A DNA stretch of 64,000 nucleotides. Source: Coffea arabica (lineage: Eukaryota > Streptophyta > Magnoliopsida > Gentianales > Rubiaceae). Both the position numbers and the translations under genes were made by a program. Below the pieces are notes generated by a model, which had not been told where the DNA came from, did no database searches, and saw nothing but the letters and a program-made list of their open reading frames with translations. Positions 39,401 through 51,864 of the stretch are shown here, piece after piece (the first letter of the stretch is position 1; the number at the start of each line of letters is the position of its first letter). The stretch spans positions 9,432,501 through 9,496,500 of the forward strand of contig NC_092323.1 in NCBI RefSeq assembly GCF_036785885.1. Reading direction: 5' to 3'.

Positions 39401-41041
39401 TTTTTGCTTTCTTCTTGTACAAAAAATAAATACATGTCCATTATGTGATTTTCTCTGCGTTCATGTAGATAGGTAACTCTCTTTCGGTAATATTATTTTT
39501 TTCTTCCTTTTCTTATACTTTCTTCTTTTGATTTTCGATTTTCAACTCCTTGTACTGCTGTTGACTCTCTGAAGATCCCTAAAGTTTTGAGGGGCCGGAT
39601 CGTGACCGATACGAAACTTGAATTCCTTTCCGCAGGTTTTTGTTTCTTGATAAATTATGCTCATTAATTTTTTTTTTTTTGTGGTTGTAACTGTAGATTA
39701 ACACAGAATTAGTATTTTAGGCCGGATTTATATTTTAACTAAAAGAATAATATAGTTTTATATTAAATTTTACTTGAAAAAAATCCAAAAATTTCGAAGT
39801 GGCTCTAATTTTAGAGCCAATTTCTACCTTAAATATGTCTTCGTAAATAAAAAAAACTATGAAACTGTTTGAAGAATTGTTGTGTTTAATTGTCATATAT
39901 ATATATATATATTTGCAAATTCATATATTGTTTCTCCTATTATAGAAAAATTCCTTTCTTTAAAAGTTGAAACATTTGTCGATCACACGGCTTTACTTTT
40001 TATCTTGGGTAGGGTTTGCAAATTTTAGTTGGGATAGCTGTACCAAAAGATTAGAATTTTTTTTTTGAACTTATTAGTTAATTTTGCTAATTAGCTAGAT
40101 TGTTTGAATTTGTATGTATAGATGAATTTGGATTAGGCCCTACAAAGTAGATCAAAGTGTTGATTCAGTCCTTGAAAGCGAATTAGTCCAAAATAAACCC
40201 TCCAATTTGGAAACTTATTTGTTCACAGATGAGCCTTAACATCAACTCGTTTTCGGTCAATTTCTTTTACCAATTTTTAGTGGTAATGTCACAGCCAGCT
40301 ACTAATTTTGGGGGGTTTTGAAGCAATTAATTTCCTGCCACGACGAAATTTCTAATTTTGAGGGGTGAATTAGAAACTTTCTCGTTGCTGAATGTCTCTC
40401 AACTCTCTACAAAACGGCAACTTCTCTTTAGAATTTTGGTTGCCCTTTTAATCATTGCTAAGCGCACAAAAGGACTTTGAACAGATACAACAAATGGTTA
40501 GCTGATCATTTGCTAGAATTATAGATTTACACGAAAGTTCCAAATTGAGACAAATTTGGAGTCAAATTACAAAATGAAACCGAGTTTTGAATCAAATTGT
40601 CTTTTCCTTTTAATAAATTCCTCTGTCGAGAGAAAATGGAAAAAAAAAAAAAAAAAAAGGGGGAACACTAACTTTAAGATGCCAAACCCACTCGACCAAA
40701 AAAACCCATAAAATCCGCTGGAAGGAAAAGTTTTTTCCTTCTTTCTTTCCATAAAAATTTTTCCAAGTAAGTATGTGAAAAAGGCGAGAGTGCAGCCCTA
40801 AGTAACAAGTAACGAGAGCCCATTCACTAGTGGAGTGGTATTTAGTAATACTCCTCGCTTAAGCAAACTCTAAAGCGCCGAATAGCTTATTAGGGTTGTC
40901 CCCTCTATAAATTACTGCCGGTATCTTCCTAAATCTGTCTTCTTCTCTCAATCTAAAAGCTATTTCTATATATCTACATAGATTTCGCCCCCAACATCTA
41001 GGGCTCTTTTTTTTTTCTTTGTTTTGGGGTTCGGCAATTCA
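39401..41041. other. Intergenic DNA between FNR and the cold-shock gene
   Basis: No gene is seen. The region is AT-rich with a TA run near 39896-39912, T and A runs near 39669 and 40639-40658, and a GC-richer CSP promoter from about 40790. A TTAGGGTT (telo-box-like) sequence lies 16 bases before the CSP TATA box. Confidence 0.5.
40906..40912 (+). promoter_or_regulatory. TATA box of the cold-shock-domain gene
   Basis: TATAAAT lies 136 bases upstream of the start codon. A TTAGGGTT word just before it (40890-40897) is the reverse of the AAACCCTAA telo box that is frequent in promoters of plant translation and RNA-binding genes. Confidence 0.5.
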
Positions 41042-41836
41042 ATGGCGGAGGAGAATGCTAGGTCGAGGGGGGTGGTGGTGAAGTTTCGGGATGACAAGGG
41101 TTTCGGCTTCATCAAGCCCGACGATAGCAGCGAGCATCTCTTCGTTCATCAATCTGAGATCAGATCTGACGGCTATCGTACCCTTAGGGAGGGTCAGCTT
41201 GTCGAGTTTTCGGTCATATTAGAGGCCAATAAGACCAAGGCCGTTAATGTCACTGGCCCTAATGGAGCCCCTGTTGATAACTCCCGTGGTGGCCGCGGCG
41301 GCGGCGGAAGCCGCGGTGGCTATGGGTTTTCCGACGGCGGGTATAACAGGAGGAATGGGAATGGTTATGGGTTTCGCGGAGCCGCCGGCGGCGGCGGCGG
41401 CGGCGGCGGGGAGTGTTATAATTGTGGAAGGGCTGGGCATTTAGCTAGGGATTGTGATAGGATGCCCTCCTCTGGTGGCGGCGGTGGAGAGTGTTATACC
41501 TGCGGCAGGATTGGGCATTTGGCTAGGGATTGTGATAGGAGTGCTGGAAATGGTGGCAGCGGCGGCGGGGGAGGCTGTTTTAAATGTGGCGATTATGGAC
41601 ATTTGGCTAGGGATTGTTCACGCAGTGGTGGAGGTCGTGGTGGAGTTGGTAGTGGTGGTGGTGGTGGCGGTTCGTGCTTTAGGTGTGGGGAGCAGGGGCA
41701 TATGGCAAGGGACTGTACCAGTGGCGGTGGAGGTAGCAGTGGCGGCGGTTACTCGAGGTTTACTATTGGTGGAAGCAAGTGCTACAACTGCGGGGAGACG
41801 GGTCACTTTGCAAGGGAATGCACTAACACCGCATGA
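41042..41836 (+). CDS. CSP1: Cold-shock-domain protein with five CCHC zinc knuckles
   Basis: This intronless gene encodes a 264-aa nucleic-acid chaperone of the plant cold-shock/glycine-rich family, which melts RNA structures and aids cold tolerance. The cold-shock domain spans residues 8-76, with RNP1 KGFGFI at 19-24 and RNP2 LFVHQ at 33-37. A Gly/Arg-rich region follows, holding five CX2CX4HX4C knuckles. They start [36 protein letters not shown] and CYNCGETGH and are separated by poly-Gly spacers. Arabidopsis CSP1 and CSP3 have seven knuckles and CSP2 and CSP4 have two, so five is intermediate. The start is the ATG before [11 protein letters not shown]; the frame is open for a few codons upstream but lacks an ATG. 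GGC/GGT codon runs make slippage in the spacers likely. CSP1 is my positional call. Confidence 0.95.
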   Translation: MAEENARSRGVVVKFRDDKGFGFIKPDDSSEHLFVHQSEIRSDGYRTLREGQLVEFSVILEANKTKAVNVTGPNGAPVDNSRGGRGGGGSRGGYGFSDGGYNRRNGNGYGFRGAAGGGGGGGGECYNCGRAGHLARDCDRMPSSGGGGGECYTCGRIGHLARDCDRSAGNGGSGGGGGCFKCGDYGHLARDCSRSGGGRGGVGSGGGGGGSCFRCGEQGHMARDCTSGGGGSSGGGYSRFTIGGSKCYNCGETGHFARECTNTA

Positions 41837-44800
41837 AGAAATTGAATAGGAGGAACAATCATAGTAGCAGTTATGAGTTATCCTTTTCTGCTGTTATTAA
41901 TTTCGTTCTTTAAATAGTTTTTGACATCCTTTTGCTTGCTAATGTTTTGGTGGGTTATATACATATGATGGTGATTTTGCGGAATAGCTTTTGTTATGAT
42001 TGGCTTGGCGATCCACTGTTGTTTCTGTGAAGGAGAATTTTCTCTGGGATTGGTATAAAAGTATATAATGGTGGTTCAGTTTTGATAATGTCTTGAATAT
42101 GGGCCTAATGGCAGATTTGGATTTTTTTTCACATTAATCTATAAAATGTCTTAAATTATCTATTTGGCAGATATTGTACTGCGATATTTACTGGTGCAAC
42201 ATAAAAGTCCTTTTGGTAAGGAGCTGTGATGGTGGTTCCTTCCCTGATTGTTGTGCTTTTGATGATGTTCTACTTAATGTTTATTGGAGTTAATTAGTTT
42301 GCATTAGCTGGTACTTCCAAGTTTGGCATTGGATCATCCTGTGTCTGTGTAGATGCTTTGATTATTGGCACTTGGATTTCGAGCTTTTCTCTTGGTGCAA
42401 TGGATGATTATGGTGACTAGATTATTATTTCAGTTTAAACCTTTATTTGGTTGGAATAAATCGGTAAATTTGTTATTCTTATTTTTTGGCATAATCAACA
42501 TATTCCGGGGTGTGTTTTTTTAACTTGGTTTGGGAAGCTGAGATTCACAATCCTAAGGCAAGGAGCAAATCCTGAATCTATGAGTTTATGAAATGTCATT
42601 TGTAGTGGTACAGGAGAAAAAGAAAAGATCAAAAGAAAGCGGAAGAAGAGATTGGTCATAGTCTAGTTCTTCTAGGTCACTTCCATAATGAGCTGGTTTT
42701 TTGAAACTTTGCTTTCTTCTCCCGTTCAATTCTTTTTGTAAATCTCCAATCTTTTATTAATCAAAATAAAGTTGGGCACAATTGTTAGCCTACAAAAAGG
42801 AGCTGAATGCATTTTTGTGATTGTAACTAGCCAAATGAGTTTGTCTTGTCTCAATTTTTAATGACTTGTGTTGGTAGGGTCCAAATATCGAAGTGATAGT
42901 TCTTCTATCACTTGGATATGAATGTTGATAAGTGATGCATATTGGCCGTGCCGTGCCATTCAGTTTGTGTACGCTTGATCACTTTAGAGGTTGGAAAGCA
43001 ATTCTAGGCTAGGATCCTATATCGGCAAAAATGAGTTTCTTGTGGTATTGTTTTCTTTCTGATCCGGAACACTATGGCATTGGGTCATTTGGTACCCAGC
43101 TATACAGTCACCCATGATTCAGTAAAACTGGTTATTGGATCTTGAATGTCGTTTCACTTTGCTTTCATTTAATAAGGAAGCGTAACTGAATTAGATGTTT
43201 TAACTGCATTGGTAAAGAAGCATATCCCTGTATTCTTTGAATAGGGACGTAGTCGTGTCTTTGCATGTCAGCATTCCAAACAGGTGAGCACCAGTCCTGA
43301 ATGTTCATGGATTATTTGTCCGGTTTGTGTCCTAGATAGATATCAATGCTAGATGAAAGGATTCATTCTGTCTGGAGATAACTAATCCTTTAGTTTGTCA
43401 ATGGAGCACAAAACAATTTCGTTTGTTCCCTCAATGGAATTTGTAAGTAGGCGGAAGAGAATCATTCATTTCGTTGGAAACAGATTTCCGCACTCGCTGG
43501 ATGAATGCATCAATTGCCTCAGAGGTAGGCTTTGAAGTAGAAAATAGTGAAATATATAATTTAGTGCGGAAAAGAGGTTAAGTATGGAACTATTGATGTC
43601 GGAAATTGGAATGTTATCATTGATTCATAATTTTATGCTAACTATCTGAAATCTTTACATAAAGCCGGTTCATGATAGGCAGGCAGGTATTCTTATTTAC
43701 AATCCTTCTTCGTCCAACACAATCCTCTCCTCTCCCTGATTCATTATAGCTTTACCTAATCCTGAAGAAGCAAATGCGCCATCATTATCCAAAAGATGTT
43801 TGCCCAAAAATAAACAAGAGGATTAAAACGCATGAGATGCAAGTGTTCATAGTTTTCTGTCGTGGATTCTTTGACTTCACAAAGTATGCTGGAGATTTGT
43901 AGCCGCTTCACATAAAAACCTGAGCCCAAGTCCGACATGGTGTGATCACACCATGTTAAGCGATAACATTTACTTCATGTCCAAGTTTTCATATTCATGC
44001 GCACAAAAAAGACACAAGCAAACAAACGGGTATACCGTTTTCCACACAGTAGAAGCAATCAAAAGACATTTTGTCCACAAATGCATGTGCAGGCTGAGGT
44101 AAAAAGCGTGTTCCTTCCTGCTTAAAAATCGTCGTCATGACGGTTGGTAAAATGGATTTTTATAGCCACATACTTCCGATGCAAGTGCACCTACTCTTAT
44201 CCAATGTCTCTGCATCTCACAGCAGCCAAGGCAAGGGGTGATGACTGATCATTAAAGTAGAATTATTAGTTTTTATGAGGACGAAAAGGAAATTATATAA
44301 AGTGGCAATAAAAAAAAAAAAAAATTTTACGCCAAATCCTCTAATTTCACTGTAACGGCAGTAGGGTCAGCTAACATAATTAAGTGCGACTCACACAGAC
44401 AGGCAAAACGTCATTGGGCTGAACCCGACGGCAGCATCATCATCATCTTCCCTATAAATAAAACAATTGGAGCCCACCCACCCCTTCCCTGCAGAAGCCC
44501 ACCGTCCAGTCCCATGTCCATCTTGTCCAATGAGCTCTATTCCCAGCCCTTCAGTTCTTCAGGAGCCCACCGGAAACAGTACTAAAAATTAACCGTATCA
44601 AAACAGGCTAAAGTAAGATACTACTCGTAATATAAAGCATCTGATCCGATAATGATTTAGCTCCTTCGAATTTTCATTGATCCTCTTGAATTGACCTCTT
44701 TCTGTTTCTGTTTAGTGTAGGGCAGGAGTAACCATAGTATTGTTACTGCACCACTGCTGCTACAAGTTCCAAAATTCGTCTATTTAACTCCGCCAGCCTG

Positions 44801-45145
44801 CCTCCAATCTATGCCTCTCTCCCTCCCGCTGGCTCTCCACATTGACATCGTCCAAACACCAAACCTCTGCGCGTATATGTATTGAAATGCGTGATCCATA
44901 ATTAAAACCACCATTACCTCTCCCTACTCTCAAAGCCCCTCCTCCTTCTCCACCCTGCAGACATCTTCGTCGACTTATACTTATACTCTGGCGGTGTATT
45001 CACGTCTCTCCTCCTCCTACCTCGGTTGCCGCCCACCTACCCACGTGACCTCCTCTGCATACACCCCCGTAACCGTACCACGTATATTCTCCCTCACATT
45101 CGTATCTCATTCCCCAACTTCCCAGCTAAAATCTCTCGGTCCGCC

Positions 45146-45182
<37 letters not shown>

Positions 45183-45189
45183 AGAAGAA
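41837..45189. other. Intergenic DNA and promoter of the first thaumatin-like gene
   Basis: No gene is supported in this 3.3 kb. An A run lies near 44310-44325. TATAAATA at 44453-44460 could be a core promoter for the thaumatin-like gene, but it would imply a leader of about 700 nt. A pyrimidine-rich block from 44800 onward probably belongs to the leader. Confidence 0.45.
45149..45180 (+). repeat. (TC)16 microsatellite in the leader of the first thaumatin-like gene
   Basis: Sixteen TC units end nine bases before the start codon. CT runs in plant 5' leaders are common and can affect transcription or translation. Here the closeness to the ATG makes length polymorphism potentially relevant. Confidence 0.9.
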
Positions 45190-47097
45190 ATGGCTATGGC
45201 TAGACTTCATCCCTCCTTTTCACTCCTCGCATTTTGCTTCCTTTGTTCCGTTGCAGGTAGCTACTGTTTCTTTTCTTTTACTACATTAACAATCTTGTGA
45301 TCAACCACACTTTTTTCTTTCTTTCTCGTACTCATGCATGTCAATTATGTATCTCCTTGTTTTTGATCATGCAGGTGTGTTTTCTGCGACGTTTACGTTA
45401 GTGAACCAGTGCAGCTACACCGTTTGGCCCGGGATATTATCCGGCGCGGGAACTCCTCAACTCTCCACCACCGGTTTCCCGCTAAACCCGGGACAATCAA
45501 CTTCCGTTTCCGTCCCCGCAGGATGGTCAGGCCGCTTATGGGGCCGGACGCTTTGCAGTCAAGACCCCACCACGGGGAAGTTTACCTGCATCACGGGGGA
45601 TTGCGGGTCCGGGACTTTAGAATGCGCAGGAGGAGCAGCTCCGCCGGCTACTCTGGCCGAGTTTACTCTGAATGGGGCTGGTGGGCTCGACTTCTATGAC
45701 GTCAGCCTCGTGGACGGATACAATCTGCCCATGCTGGTGGTCCCACAAGGTGGGTCCGGAGGAAACTGTACGACCGCGGGCTGCGTCAGTGATCTCAACG
45801 GCGGGTGTCCGTCGGAGCTGAAGGTGATGAGCAGCAGCGGCAGCGTGGCCTGCAAAAGCGCATGTGAGGCGTTCGGAGATCCTCAGTACTGCTGCAGCGG
45901 CGCGTACGGGAATCCTCAGACTTGCCAGCCAACTTCTTATTCAGAGTATTTCAAGAGTGCGTGTCCGCGCGCTTACAGCTACGCCTACGATGACGGGACC
46001 AGCACTTTCACTTGTGCTTCCGCCGATTACATCATCAGTTTTTGCCCAACTCCAGCTGCCAGGTTTGTCATACTCGTACTGAATTCTACGCTCGTTCATT
46101 TTTTTTTTTTTTAATCATTTCAGTCACTTCTTTTCTGTTTCTTATCTTTGTCTGATTTGCTTCTTTGCAAGTTGTCTCTTATAATTAAGCAGCTTATCCC
46201 TGCAGATTTTGCATCCTGAACATGTTGAATGCTTTCCAAAACCACAACTTCTTTTCCCTATTAATAAAAATTATTGTCGATTAATTAATTAATGATATTT
46301 AATTTTCTTGATCTCTTATGCACGTATCAGTTGATAACTTGACACTTAAAACATTTTTTTTCCCAAAGGTTTTGATTTTTCTAGTTTGTTAATCGTAAGA
46401 ATACAAGAGTAACATTGCACGGTTATGTTGCCCTCCATAATTACGACCATGATTATGGCAAAAAAATCTCCATAATTGTTAGTTTCCGTACTAATTGATG
46501 ATGGAAATGTGAAAGATATGTTGACAAAAAAAAAAAATTAGAAGGCCAAGAATTTGTTTGATTAGTATTCTTTTTCAGAGTCGAGGGGATGTTGCCATCA
46601 AGGTCCATATATAGTTATTCATCTTACGCAAATAGAGGCAGCCAATTGTCATAGATAATTGTGATTTTGTTCCCTAAAGTCGGCTGTGGTGCGTCAGATA
46701 CTCAGATGTGCCTCTCACGTTATATATATACTAATGTGAATTACCGCCCAAACAAACAAACAAAAAAAATAAACATATTTGTCGTACCTCTAGTCCGATT
46801 GAAATAATTCAGAGCCTTGTACTTTAAAATCTAGATGAACTATATACGTTGCAGGACTCTAATCTTAATCAAATTTTTACATGCATACTTTAACTAGGAA
46901 TTGTTAATATAACTAAACATGTGATTTCCGGGTGCAGCAAGAAGTCAGCTGGATCTGAGACTGCCGGGGCAGGCGGCGTTTCATTGTTCACAAGCGGCAG
47001 TGATTCTTTAATCTTGGGTCGGCGATGGCGGCTGATCATAACCAGTTTTGCTATCACTCTCTTGCTGCTGCTGCTGGTTACCCTTCGGCACTTTTAA
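45190..47097 (+). CDS. Thaumatin-like protein (PR-5 family) with a hydrophobic C-terminal anchor signal
   Basis: Exons 45190-45256, 45375-46062 and 46938-47097 give 304 aa. An N-terminal signal peptide (LLAFCFLCSVAGVFSA) directs the protein to the apoplast. The thaumatin domain has all 16 cysteines and the family signature (GKFTCITGDCGSG, then LEC). Acidic-cleft residues include the E of LAEFT and the two D of FYDVSLVDG. After CPTPAA a Ser/Gly-rich spacer leads to RRWRLIITSFAITLLLLLLV, a hydrophobic end that fits a GPI-anchor signal or a membrane anchor. Known relatives act in defence or bind glucans; activity here is inferred. The third exon encodes only the tail, so skipping intron 2 splicing would give a soluble form with a different C-terminus. 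It is a paralogue of the gene at 60751, with the same exon layout. Confidence 0.93.
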
Positions 47098-50000
47098 GCC
47101 GTCCCTCCAATATCTGGGGATTTTTAAAAAAAAAACACATAAAAGAGTATTCCATTTCAGATCGATGCAGCCTTTGACTGATTAAGAGCCCTTTCATTCG
47201 ATTATGGACCAGGTGGGATAAAGAGGCCCACAAGATTTTTTGTACGACTTGAGACAAAAAAATTTGGAGAAAAATCAAGTGGGGTTCTTGACTAATTCCA
47301 GGCTTTCCAGATGCCAGCTGCCGTGTTCTGATTTCGGGCATTATGTTAGGCCTGAGTCCGGCCGAGATAAATTGAAAATTGTAGAATTGTTGCATTGATG
47401 TGAATGTGGCATGGTGCGGGGGATTCTTTTCCCACAAGATGCTAGGAGGAGGAAGGAGATGGATACAAGCAAGCAAGCAAGAAGAAGGCCGACTGGAATG
47501 GGAACATACTACTGATTCATGTTTGGTCACCATTCTTCACGCCTGAATGAAGAAACATTGAAAGAGACCCTCCAATCCAAGACGACGACCTCATGCCGCC
47601 GTAGTTGATTATTTAATGCAATTTGGTTTGAAATTTGCTATGTACAATTATTATAATAGTGCTTACTAGTATGCATTAGATGAGAGGCTTGGACGTGGTA
47701 GGTGTTTAAATTTGTTGGTTTGCAAATTGCAATGTTTATGATAGGCAGGCCAGTGCTAGTGTGATCTTGGGGACTTCAATTTCTTCTCTAATTTGCAACC
47801 AATCAAATTATCTTCTAATTCTTTAGTGGCCTAATGATTTGATCTGGTTTTCGTTTCGTATCTTAATTACTAATTAATACTGGTGGTTTGGAATTGGGTT
47901 TTGGCCGCCGCAAAATATATATTATATATTCATTCTGTTCCAAAGATGGATTCAAACCTGCACTCAGCTTTTCTTTTCTGGTGACTTAAAATGAGTGTTG
48001 ACAAGAAACATGTTTGTATAAGTTTGAAACAAGAAACACGCACCATCCAATTTGACGGGGTGCTTTTTGCCACATCAGAAAAGCGTGGCTCATACACGAT
48101 TAATTGTGGTAATACGTTTTTCTTGAATTGACTCCTTGGATTAGTGAATTCCTTTGTGATCCGTTCATTCGTTTATACGAAGTTGTCTTTTTTTTTTTTT
48201 AAAGGTATAATACACCAGTATTCGTTTTCATTTTACGGTCTACGACTAATTCTGTTCGAACCACGTCGGACCTTTCTTGGGGAAAACTCTCTCAACGTTA
48301 TTTTTTTCATTTCCATGGATTTCGAACCACAGATCTCATGGTTAAGGGGACGAAGTTGGCTTTTTGTTGGTTTGATTTTATCAGTTTGTGCTTGCGTTTA
48401 TTCTCCCATTAATTGTCATTTTTATTCTGCTAACTAATGACCATAATAAACCATACCATACAAATCAGAAAGGTAATTTATTTACAGAGTTTGAACTTTC
48501 GTCCGATTTTCTGCACTCTTTAGATCATCACCCATGCATTGATCTCCAGCCATTATTTTTCGTCATCCCCTGGCCTTTTGATATTGCGTGTCAATTTGGG
48601 TTTTCTTTTTCTCACTCGATAAGCATCTAAAGATCGTCTGCAACGACTAAGCGAACCAGAAGCGATTGATTTCTTGAAGCAAATCATGAGCATCTGTGAA
48701 TTCAACTATGAAGATCAAAAAGCTCCCCATCTCACCCGTTGTTAGTGGGAACAACTTAATCAAAGGCAAGTTGGGGTGAATTTTGCTCCCGTAAAGATGG
48801 TCAATCGTAATACAACTATTTTAAGGTTTCTGATCATTCTTGTTCGTCTTAGTCTCCACCAGGCGTTCTGCAAAACAGATAAAAAGAGAAAGACAAGATA
48901 AAAAGGCTCCAATCGTGATTACACTGCAGGATCAAAAAGCTTATTCAGCCTGCATATGATTACACACAGTGATACATACTTCAACGCTAAAATCCATTGT
49001 TTGGTACTTAACCTTGACTCTTTCATCAGCAGCCGTGTCTTTTTCAAGTTTTCAGACGCCTTTACTGTTAGAATTTGCCTCCTTAGAGTCACAATGGTTG
49101 AGGCGAGAAGAAAAGTATCATTGGAAACTTAATTGACTGATCATCTCATTCTCACAATCTTCTTAATTAATAATATCTCATCTTGTTGATTGCAATTGAA
49201 GCTCCTCTTGCGTTCCGTCACTCGTATCTTCCTGGATTGTAAAATTGATCAGCTATTAATCCACTTGTAGTGGCATGAAGACTAACGTCTAGCTTAAATG
49301 AATTCAAACCTAGTGAAGTTTGAATTCAGATTTCAGTTTCTGAAATCTTATCGTTGATCATTAAACTAAAACCCTATTGGTGATGGTAAGGCAACTTGAT
49401 TAGACATTATTATTATTGTCAAACTTGATTTGGAAAATTAGCTTTTCAAAAACCGTAAGGACAAACCGGTTCGTCTTATTCCTTATGAAAGCGGCGGATT
49501 TGACGTTTCATATTGCGGACGTTTCTAATCGCTAAAGATTACAAAATTAAAATACTAGTAATCAATCTATTACGTCTCAAAATGATTCTGCAAATCACCC
49601 CTTAATCAGGTTCCAGTTTTGATCTAGCTCATTAGCTCCAAATTCGCTTTTCACTACGCATTGTTAGCCTTAAAACAGAAAGAATAAGACAACAAAAGCA
49701 AACTAAATATTTTAATCTTCGACCTAAAAAAAAAATAATAATAATAATACTTATACGCAAACGAGATTCCAATTCTGTGTCCATTTTCTTTTTGCCTTTT
49801 GTGAATCATTTCTCACATGATTACAAAGAACATCCCACAATCTCCAACCAAAAGCTAAGGTTACATTTGTTGTTATAGTATCAACAATGGACAGCCAAGT
49901 TAATCAAATATCAACGCCTGTTTTCTCTGTTGCCAGTTTCAGAAACGAAGTCATGTGTGGGCTAGCATTGTACTCCAACAAGGTTACGTGCCTCTTCTCC

Positions 50001-50126
50001 ACAAGGAATCCATAATCTCCACGAGAATCCATCAATGCAGTTCTCACATTTCTTTAACAAGGGCAAAACACAAGGGAATATCCAGATAGAACTCTCCACT
50101 TGGGTTTTTTAGCTTTAGCAGTTAGC
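47098..50126. other. Intergenic DNA, no gene seen
   Basis: The DNA is AT-rich, with a T run near 48188-48200 and an AAT run near 49735-49748. Open frames near 47533-47078 (minus) and 48144-48437 (plus) have no recognisable motif; the former overlaps the thaumatin 3' UTR. Nothing else stands out. Confidence 0.45.
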
Positions 50127-50147
50127 AAAGGAAGTTAGTCACTTGAG

Positions 50148-50280
50148 AACAGTTAGCAAGCAGTGAGCATTCATTTGGTCTAGTTAGGTCTGATAGTCCC
50201 TTGCATGGTCTCTTTAGCCTTCTTCTCCTTGTAAAATAGGATAGATTAGATTAGAAGAATGCTATCGTCGCAGTTAAAAA
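50148..50280 (+). mobile_element. Short poly-A retroposon with a 21-bp TSD
   Basis: A 21-bp direct repeat beginning AAAGGAAGTTAGTCAC lies at 50127-50147 and 50281-50301 with one mismatch. The 133-bp insert ends in an A run. Its 3' part (CTTGTAAAATAGGATAG and AATGCTATCGTCGCAG) resembles plant LINE 3' ends. There is no coding sequence and no tRNA box. It is most likely a severely 5'-truncated LINE; a retroposed transcript piece is the alternative. Confidence 0.75.
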
Positions 50281-50301
50281 AAAGGAAGTTAGTCACCTGA
50301 G

Positions 50302-51864
50302 GGACGGTTGGTTGAGTAGATTCCCAATTTCTCCCGGTCTTCTTTTGTTGGTTGGCTGGGACTAGGAGAATTGAGAGATTGAGATGGTGGCTTGGAGGGA
50401 GACTTTCTTCCAACATTTTGTCTGCGTGCCATAATCCTCAACACTACACGTCAGAAATAGACAGATGATCTAAAAGAAGGAATCCCATCTCACCACTGAA
50501 CCTTGGAAACCTCTCCGCTTGCCATTTCCACAAAAAACTCTGCATTCTGCTGGCTCTCAACTTTCCAGTTCCAAAACTGAGCCTTCTCATGCCAGACAGT
50601 GTGGGCTCTGGTTGCGTGGGCTGGGGCTGTATTATTTCTTTAATTAAAGAGGGTTTTTTAAGCTTTATAATGGAAAAGAAGACCATTACACAAAACAGAG
50701 GAAAACTTCTACAACTGGTTTTGTCTAGCTGTGTTCTTTATCTACGTATCTCCATGATTTTCTGGGATACTTCTTATTCAAGACTTCTTTTGTGTCAAAT
50801 AGGTGGTAAATTTTTTGTCCCCTTCAATACACATCCATTGGCTCTTCTCCATCTTTTAACTTAATTGTCGCTATAAGGTATTTAGAATTTTATCACCAGA
50901 CTTAATCATTAAGAAAGGTAAAAAAGACCTGGGCTTAATTTTCTCACATGAAGGTGAGTCTGGTATTCTAAAGTACCAGATTGTGAGCGCAACCCGCAAG
51001 CAACAACAGAGCAGATTACGAATAAACAGATGACAGCAACAATTACAAGCACTTAAAATCTGCAATCATTGGCGGCTTGAAGAAAAGAGATTTCATGTAT
51101 ACCACTATAGGCAGATCAATTAACAGGAACCCAAGATATGCCTCAGTAAAACATTTTCAAGAGGGTGGCTGAAAAGCATTGAAAAGAGCACCTTTGATGG
51201 CACTCCATCTCCTTTGTATTTTTGGCAAAAGCACGCGAAGAAAAAAGGGTGCCATTAACCAAACAAAAAAAAAAGGACAGCCAATAACATTAGCCCATTG
51301 AGAAAAGAAGTCCAAATACAAAGCGAATTTGATGAAGATAAAGCTTAAAATTCCCTCTTCCTGCCAAAAATAAAATAACTACCACAAAACGATACAATCA
51401 TCAGTTCTCTTCCCCAATGTACAGGATACGTTGCTAAATAGAGTACAAGTAACAAGTTCATCACTTGCACAATGGATTCTGCTCTCTTCATTGCACACCT
51501 TGCACTTCATCTTCATGCAGCAACGCCTCAAGGATTTTAAGTCTCTTTTTTCTTTTTCTCCACCAAATAGCGAGGTGAGTTATGGTGCTGTAAAGCAGTA
51601 AGATCAAATAATCCAAACTCGATGCACTTAATTAAATATTTGGTTAAGGCTTATACTAGAATCAGCTCTCGTGCAACCTTGAGCATCTATGAGATAGTCA
51701 AGATATACAACTGAGTAGATGAACCAAATCACCACTAAGCCGTTTTCCACAAAAGTTGTTCTTGAAACATTGACCTCGACAATAAATCGAACGGCACAGC
51801 AATAAATAACAGAAACAGTTGTAATAAAACAGTGTCAAACTAAATTGACTGGGGAACTCACCAA
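50302..51864. other. 3' flank of SWC6 and intergenic DNA
   Basis: The part next to the SWC6 stop (about 51420-51864) probably holds its 3' UTR, possibly with an intron. Further left, only short open frames without motifs are seen. Confidence 0.4.

Noticed and set aside
41219-41806. Long open frames on both strands inside the cold-shock gene, rich in Ala, Val or Thr.
   Set aside because: They are shadows of GGN-rich coding sequence in other frames.
44222-44240. CAGCCAAGGCAAGG resembles the start of miR169.
   Set aside because: The match stops after nine bases and there is no fold-back partner.
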